NCBI GenBank assembly: GCA_039707465.1
Contig: CM077644.1
Coordinates: forward strand, 198,373,962 to 198,437,961
Source: Rhabdophis nuchalis
Taxonomy: Eukaryota; Chordata; Lepidosauria; Squamata; Natricidae
DNA length: 64,000 nt
Reading direction: 5' to 3'
Shown: piece by piece, positions 57,421 through 64,000 of the stretch
How positions within the stretch are numbered: the first letter of the stretch is position 1
Layout of the letters: the number at the start of each line of letters is the position of its first letter
The notes under the pieces: generated by a model
Told to the model about the DNA's origin: nothing
Database searches by the model: none
What the model saw: only the letters and a program-made list of their open reading frames with translations
Program-made: the position numbers and the translations under genes

Positions 57421-57540
57421 CGCAAACGTATACATGGAACATTTTGAAACCAACGCCTTAGACAAATCTGAACACAAACACAAACTCTGGCTCAGATATG
57501 TAGATGACACTTTCGTAATTTGGCCACATGGGAAAGAAAA
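57421..57540 (+). pseudogene. Penelope-like RT fragment, 5' side of L2 insertion
   Basis: About 40 codons: NVYMEHFETNALDK, then KLWLRYVDDTFVIWPHGKEN. R-Y-V-D-D-T-F with the W-P-H-G continuation is the RT active-site region of Penelope-like elements. The reading stops at 57541, where L2 sequence begins, and resumes at about 58209. Confidence 0.75.
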
Positions 57541-58207
57541 TGCTCTCTACATGGGGCTCCCCTTGAGATGCACCCGGAGACTACAGCTTGTCCAGAACGT
57601 GGCTGCGCGGGCAGTTATGGGAGTCACTAGATACTCCCATGTAACACCACTCCTGCGTGAGCTGCACTGGTGGCTGTGGTCTTTCGTGTGCGTTTCAAGG
57701 TGTTGATTATCATCTTTAAAGCGCTCCATGGCACAGGACCTAGTTATTTGCGGGATCGTATCCTGCCCCATACATCCCTTTGGCCGATTCGCTCACACAG
57801 AGAGGGACTTCTCCGGGTGCCGTCCACCAGGCAGTGCCAGCGGGTGACGCCCAGGGAAAGGGCCTTCTCTGTGATGGGCCTGACCCTCTGGAACGACCTA
57901 CCCCCGGATATTAGAATGACTACGGACCTCCGCGCCTTCCGCCAAAAAGTAAAAACCTATTTGTTTCACCAGGCCGGCTTGGCCTAATCTACGCTTCTTG
58001 CCCCAGTCTGCTTTCTCAAATTGTTTATTGGGTTTTAATGGGTGGTAATTTTAATGGTTTTTAAATTTTGTACAGGGTAGTTTAATTCGTTTTTAATTTG
58101 TGTGTATTGTATGTTTTTAGATGGTTTTTTAAATTTTCCTGTACACCGCCCCGAGTCCCTTTGGGGAGAGGGGGCGGTTTATAAATATATTATTAATTAT
58201 TATTATT
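57541..58207 (+). mobile_element. L2-like 3' fragment inserted in the Penelope-like element
   Basis: It begins at [18 protein letters not shown], loses frame near 57670 (the LHWLPV region), reopens to a stop at 57985-57987, and has a 3' UTR, the hairpin CACCGCCCCGAGTCCCTTTG and an (ATT)n tail. The Penelope coding sequence continues on both sides. Confidence 0.85.
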
Positions 58208-58208
58208 A

Positions 58209-59342
58209 AAAACTGGACAACCTACACCCTAAAATACAATTCACAATGGAAATAGAAGCTAATAACCAACTTCCCTTTCTAGACGTCCTAATCTACAAAA
58301 AACCCAATGGCTCCCTGGGACACACCATCTACCAGAAAAAAAACACACACCAACCACTACCTAAATGCACAATCCCATCACCACCCTGCACAGATAAACT
58401 CTGTATCCCAAACCCTCATATCTCGAACCAAACACCTAGCTGATAAAGACCACCTGAAAACTGAATTACACTTTCTCACAAATGCATTAATATCCAACGG
58501 ATTCCAAAGAAAAACAATCACCAACCTAATCCAAAAAGAGACACCCTCCCAAGAGCCAAGACATAGAACAGGAAAATGGCATTGCCCTCCTCCCTTACAT
58601 CAAAGGCACCACAGACAAAATCAGCAAAATTCTCCACAAGCACAATATCAAGACAGCCTTCAACACAGACCAAAAAATAACCAACATCCTAAGAAATCCC
58701 AAAGACAAGATCCAGCTAGAAAACCAAGGAGTCTACAAAATTCCATGCAAAATCTGCCCTGCAACTTACGTAGGACAAACTAATAAAAGAATAAATGCAT
58801 GCATTGCAGAACATAAAAATGCAGTAAAAAAAATCTTAAAACCTCATCTCTCTACCAACACTTCAAAGCTACAGGACATGATATTGATTTTGAAGGAACT
58901 AAATTGATCTCCAAGACTAAAAAGCTCAACAGGAGAATAATCAGAGAAGCCATCGAAATAGAGAAACAACCTAATATGAACAAACGTGATAACACCTCCC
59001 GCCTACCAGACATCGGGAAACCAGCACTGGCCAACAGACGAGCCCCACCCACCACCCAAGCCGTTGAAACACAAAATAAGGAGAAACAGGAGAAAATAGG
59101 ACCAATCAGCATCAATCTACCAATCATGATACAGCTGCACAGCCAATCAACCCACTCACAACAACGGAGTCAGCACTCCCCCCCACCAAGATTTAAGGAA
59201 GGGCGGCATCTACGCAGCCACAGACTGAAGCCTGAAGATGGCAAGTGAGATCTTGTCGAAACATTGCAAAGACAATCTCATTCTTACACGGGAAAATACC
59301 CGAATACAGCAAGACCAGCATATCTACACCCAAAAATCTACG
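58209..59342 (+). pseudogene. Penelope-like element, RT end and GIY-YIG endonuclease
   Basis: After the L2 insert the frame resumes with LDNLHPKIQFTMEIEANNQ, then LPFLDVLIYKKPNGSLGHT. It shifts at an A-run (58338-58346) to THTNHYLNAQSHHHPAQINS and KDHLKTELHFLTNAL, and shifts again near 58570. The GIY-YIG-type endonuclease follows (GVYKIPCKICPATYVGQTNK, then INACIAEHKNAV, about 58728-58835); the GVY, YVG and EH positions fit the family, while the usual second Arg appears to be Cys. The C-terminus continues at 58904-59248 (KKLNRRIIREAIEIEK). The 3' end carries CCTGAAGATGGCAAGTGAGA and a (TATG)n run. Penelope elements pair RT with GIY-YIG endonuclease for target-primed insertion. Not functional. 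Confidence 0.8.
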
Positions 59343-59429
59343 AATGTATGTATGTATGTATGTATGTATGTATGTATGTATGTATGCATGTATGTATGTA
59401 TGTATGTATGTATATATGTATGTACATAT
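59343..59429. repeat. (TATG)n microsatellite at the Penelope 3' end
   Basis: Nearly perfect TATG units with a few interruptions. They give open frames of Met/Tyr/Val/Cys repeats in three frames. Confidence 0.95.
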
Positions 59430-59555
59430 GTTTGATTGTAAGAAGTAATCTTTCTAAGCTAATGCTATTTACAAAAATGTTAATTAAACTGGTTAGTTCC
59501 TAGAGCCACTTAGAACCCACAAAACATATAGCTCATGCATACAAATATAATACTG
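59430..59555. other. Spacer
   Basis: Nothing recognised. Confidence 0.5.
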
Positions 59556-59760
59556 TAGTTTTTGTTCAATGACTATCTTATTTAGTGATAATTCAGTTCT
59601 AATGGTGGTGAAAAAGTAACTTTATGACCTATCCTTGCATTATGATCTTTGCAGGCCTGTAAAGAAAAGAAAAGCTGATGTAAGATTATAAACACAGTTG
59701 TAGTTTCACTTAGCAACTGCTTCGCTTAATTACCAAGTTTCCAGTTCCAATTGTAGTTGC
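59556..59760 (+). mobile_element. Degenerate mariner-like repeat
   Basis: CTGTAGTTTTTGTTCAATGA, AAAAAGTAACTTTATGACC and CACTTAGCAACTGCTTCGCT follow the order of the family seen at 27985-28140 and 26112-26490. The middle is deleted. Confidence 0.45.
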
Positions 59761-61040
59761 TAAAGAACTTCCTGTATTTCTTCAAACCACATCGAAGCAT
59801 TGTCTCTTTATTTATTACTTTACTATTTGTAAAAATTCTCAAGTGCATAAGAAAGAGTATGATCTTCCTTCCTTCTAAATTGCCCAGAAAAATCACTTCA
59901 TGAATCACAACATATTTTACTGCATATGGAAAAATATCTAAGTTTAAATTTAGCATTAAATTTAGCGTTAGCATTAAAAAAATAGTGCTAGTACTTTTAA
60001 ATCAGACATACCTCCTAGTTTTTCCTCAATTTTCAACCCAAACCAACCATTAATATTAGAAAGGCAAAAAAGTTTTATCTGATTTTTATTTTTCCAACAT
60101 TTATATTTTCCAGATTATTATATAGATAGGAACATAGATAGACTTTACCTTGAACCTTTAATATACAGTGCATTACTTGGTTCAAACCCCGAATATAAAT
60201 ATGCATATTTTAGGAAAATATGCATATATTACAAAGAACTAAATCTGCAAATTATTTTTACTTGTTTTGTTTTGCAATTTTTCTTGCTGACATTTCACTA
60301 AATGCACATGCAGAGGTTACATGGTGAATTATAGGATCGGTATATATTAGACTAATGCAATTTGTCTATCTGTGTAGTTAAAGTAACCCAGGAAGAATCC
60401 AACTTCCTAGGCAGCAATCCTAAAGCTTTTTCCAAATTTAAGAGCTTGGTTAGATGGAAGTTGGCACAAGAGAAACAATCACTCTGGACTTAATATCAAT
60501 TAATAGGGAAGAGGTGGTAAGACTGAAATTGCAGATACATGGAAGAAAATGACCATGTAATGCTGAAGCTCTTGACTGTAAGAAAGACTAAAAGTGAACA
60601 AAGTCAATAATATTGGATGTACAAAACAAAGAAACAAGCCTCATTTTTAGATTCTCAGACCAATGATAAATAGGATTCCATAACATAAGAAGCTTATTGG
60701 GGAAAAAGATAAAGATGTGTGGGAATTCCTAAGAAAGCAGCAGCACATTAAAAATGTTGTTGTGAACAATTTCAGCAAGAAGAAAAAGAAAAAGCCACTG
60801 AGACTTCACAAAGAGCTTGCTAGAGATCTGAAAACAAAAAAAGGATATGTATAAGTAAAGCTGAGACTACTAGATCACAAAACAAAAGTACAAATAGACA
60901 GTTAAGAACTACAGAGCTAGTGTTAAGAATGCAACAGTATGAGCTGGCTTCAGCAAAATACTGGATGTACTAGAGTGAATTCTAACACTAGCTCTGCAGT
61001 GAATAAATTGCTTCCCAAGCAAGCCAAAGTAGCTCTAATT
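59761..61040. other. AT-rich intergenic
   Basis: Nothing recognised. Confidence 0.45.
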
Positions 61041-61044
61041 TTAT

Positions 61045-61045
<1 letters not shown>

Positions 61046-61110
<65 letters not shown>
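61046..61110. repeat. (CTAT)n microsatellite
   Basis: About sixteen CTAT units, translated as Ile-Tyr-Leu-Ser repeats. Confidence 0.95.
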
Positions 61111-61598
61111 ATCTATGTATCTAGCTATTACCATGTGTCTGTCATCTATCTATCACACAACATCAGTATTTAAAAACTTTGGAAGGTATTTGTTTTGTTT
61201 AGTAAAATAAAATAAAAAAGATTCTAAATTTCATTTGGGTGATTAGAAACCTGGATTAATATTGTTGATATACTTGGCAACAATCACTGGTATCACAGTT
61301 AACAGCTGCCTTGCTCCCTGTGTAATTTAAAATTTTTAAGAGTAATTTTCAAGAGTAATTTTGAACACTTGAATTTTGAAAATGTCTGGAGCCTGTGCAA
61401 AAGCAACAACTACACTGCTAATTGACACAAGGTATAAAAATCTAATCTAATCTCTTTGATCCAAATGGCACCATTGCTGTTGACCTTCCAGAAGATCTGC
61501 TTCTGATGTTTGCATGCTTTGTAAGCTAGCCAGAATGTTTTGGTTAAGATGGTGGTCACATAAATTTGCTAAACAAAAGAAGTGGGGGAGAGAGATCA
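61111..61598. other. Intergenic
   Basis: A short TCTAATCTAATCT run near 61440 resembles a LINE tail, but no hairpin precedes it. Otherwise nothing recognised. Confidence 0.4.
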
Positions 61599-61606
61599 CA
61601 TATGAT

Positions 61607-61917
61607 CAGTGGTCGGATTAAAAAAAAACTTTACTACAGGTTTTATGGGTGTGGGCTGGTGGGTGTAGTGTGGCTTGGTGGACATGGTTTGGTGGGTATG
61701 GCAGAGGGACGATACAGTAAAATCTCCATTTCCACCCCACTCCAGGTGAAAGTTACTGCAAAATCCCCATTTTCTCCTGATCAGCTGGGACTTGGGAGGC
61801 AGAGAATAGATGGAGGAGGGGACAGTCAGAGGTGGTATTTACTGGTTCTCCAAACTACTCAAAATTTCTGCTACCAGTTCTTCAGAACTGGCCAGTAACT
61901 GCTGAATACCACCTCTG
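61607..61917. mobile_element. hAT-like MITE (311 bp)
   Basis: Left CAGTGGTCGGATTAAAA, right GCTGAATACCACCTCTG, flanked by a perfect 8-bp duplication CATATGAT (61599-61606, 61918-61925). The interior matches 2068-2357 in reverse orientation. No coding capacity. Confidence 0.9.
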
Positions 61918-61925
61918 CATATGAT

Positions 61926-64000
61926 ACCTATATTGGAAACTGTGTGCCATATTTTGAGTGTATATTGGCCATGATTTTAGGAATTGTTACTGATCTTTAA
62001 GTCCATCTGTAAACAGCAGAGGGCCTGACTGGAAGAGCTTTCCTATTAAATGCATCTGTTTCACCTAACTAGAAGAAGCCCTCTTGAAGACACCCACTGT
62101 CAGGTATTGCAGGATTGGTGCAAAGTTGCATGCCCTCCAGAGTTTTATTTGCTCTCTCGGCATTTAGAAAATCTGCAAAAAAAAACATCTCTTTTGCCCA
62201 CATTATAACTGTTAGCTGATTTCAGCATCTGTGTTATTGTTTTCATTCTATTTATTTAACTATTTGTATTCTGGTTTTTGTTTTTAAATATAGGGAGCTG
62301 CCCTCAGCAGAAAAATGGGTTACTAGTCAAATAAATAATTATGTGCATGTGTGCATACTGTAAATGCATGTGAAATTGTAGCTCTGCAGCACATTTAACC
62401 AAGAGAAAAATGACAGTGACTTCTATCATTTGTCTTTCTTCACCTGTTTCTTGCTATCTCATTTCTAAGATCAAAACAACTGTCATTTGATAAAGCAACT
62501 GGGGACTGGAGGGAGGCAGGATAAGAGCGAGGAAGAGAAGTGGAAAAGTGACATTTAAGAACAGAACTTATCAGTGACAATTGAATGGAATTGCTGGTTC
62601 TCTGTCAGATTTCTAGGGACTTCCATTCATTTTTATACGGAGAAGGGAAGCAGATATTAGAATTTTTTGACAGAAAATATATTTCCCTAGAAATCAAGCT
62701 GCAATTGAAAATAAATTGGATCAACATCATTATTTATACTGAATCCTACCAAGAAAGACACATTCTGAAAGATAATAGCTCTAGGTTAGTGCTTCAAAAC
62801 TGTTAAAATAACTTAGTCTGCCAAAACAAGCAAAACTATTTGGCAGCGCTACAGTATTTCTGTGTAAGCTTTTGAAGGTTTTAAGGAACAAAATGAGTGT
62901 TTCAATCACAGCTATTTAAGACACTTATTTTAGTTGGGGGGAGGAATCATCTTAACCCCACCACTTGTCCTCTTTTAGAGTAAAGGCCTTGAAAAGCTAC
63001 ACAAAGCCCACTGTGGTCCTTAAGCTACTAAAAGTTGGGCACCCCAAATAAAAGAATGTGAGAAAATGTGAGCAGTTTAGGCAGAGGAGAAGGAGTTGGA
63101 GAATGCAGTTCTATGAACTAATCTGAGGAAAGAATGGAGCAAATTGATCAATCTGTACATGAAACAATATAATAACACAAACCTGAAATACATCATTTGG
63201 TCCATTTTGGTAAACAACTAATTTAATTATATATATTCAGTAGTATATAACTTTTACTGAACATCCCTTAATCTTCCTTTTACACATTTTTAGAAGAAAA
63301 AAAGATATTTTTACAACATTTTATTTCATCAAAGCTTTGCATCTGGATTACAGAAAAATTCTTTCTTTCTTCTGCAGGTTTTAATAGCATGCAAAATTTA
63401 GGTAAAGAGAAATATTCTATTTATAAGTTTGATTTTTTTTAAAAAGTTTAATCTCTTTGTGAACAAAGACAAAAGAATTGCAATTCTTCTATTTTTTCAA
63501 GGGAAAAAACACTATACTTTGCAGCTTTGTTAGATTTTTACAGTTTGCTACAGTTACAGTCACTTTATAACATAAAGCACTTTTCAATAAGATATTTCAA
63601 TAAGATACTTTTCATTTAATTTTCAAAATCTGGTAATAGTTGTTTTCCTGAAAAGAAATGAGATACTGTATGGTTGGTTCCAAATCAAAGCAATTATGGA
63701 TGTTAAAATTCCTAGAACATACATTGTTGTATAAATATTATTTATGGTTTCTTGCATAGTCAGCCAGATGTTTAGAATTAATTTGGCACTTTTATCTAGT
63801 GATTAAGTCCTTCCAAGGAGCTGGCATAGGCAGATAGTATTGTTTGATGGTGTTAAAGATATTGTTGCAAGATGCAAGCTATTTATTATTTTATATACCA
63901 GGTGAAATCACAGTTACCAGTTCTTTACTTTCTGTCACCCTTCATACTGATATGTATCAGTTCTTGAGAAGAACTTGATATAGTTCTTCTCAAGAACATT
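61926..64000. other. AT-rich intergenic to the window end
   Basis: No gene recognised. At about 62215-62342, TATTTATTTAACTATTTGTA, GGGAGCTGCCCTCAGCAGAA and a CAAATAAATAAT end could be a very old LINE tail, which I cannot support further. Confidence 0.4.

Noticed and set aside
59238..59503. Cys/Met/Tyr/Val-rich frames that look like a short Cys-rich peptide
   Set aside because: Translations of the (TATG)n microsatellite in three frames.

Overview
The window is vertebrate nuclear DNA, most likely from a squamate reptile and perhaps a snake. That reading rests on repeat content only: two Sauria-type SINEs with ACCTTT-like tails, many L2/CR1-like LINEs ending in a GC hairpin plus a short A/T-rich tandem tail, Rex1-type and Penelope-type retroelements, a Mag-like Ty3/Gypsy element, and many short hAT-like elements whose ends read CAGNGGTGGGTT. 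No host gene, exon, tRNA or rRNA was recognised. Almost every long open frame belongs to a mobile element or is a by-product of repeats.

Layout. 1-1350: 3' part of an L2 LINE cut by the window edge. 2.0-8.4 kb: two hAT MITEs, a Sauria SINE, a second SINE-like piece and Rex1 remnants. 9.8-10.3 kb: decayed Ty3/Gypsy gag on the minus strand. 11.0-15.5 kb: L2 cluster in which a nearly intact minus-strand L2 (12303-15362) splits the 3' end of a plus-strand L2. 16.35-18.19 kb: GC-rich foldback element flanked by TA, holding a nested hAT element with a perfect 8-bp target duplication. 19020-23975: complete Ty3/Gypsy element with two 254-bp LTRs (2 differences) and a GTTTC target duplication, coding but disabled. 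24-38 kb: AT-rich DNA with hAT elements, a solo LTR, a second Sauria SINE and LINE tails. 38-45 kb: L2 fragments and a full-length-like but broken L2 (to 45103). 45439-47332: second TA-flanked element with a GC-rich interior of mirrored modules. 47-53 kb: mostly empty, with an LTR-like stretch and an L2 tail. 53-59.4 kb: LINE C-terminal fragment, old L2 tail, Rex1 fragment, and a Penelope-like element split by an L2 3' fragment. 59.4-64 kb: AT-rich with one hAT element.

The elements do not form a pathway. They record successive insertions: L2 into L2, L2 into Penelope, L2 into a mariner-like repeat, hAT into a TA-flanked element, and a foldback MITE and a CR1 tail within a larger hAT element. 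The most unusual objects are the two TA-flanked GC-rich foldback elements and the LTRs whose TATA box lies in the loop of a hairpin.
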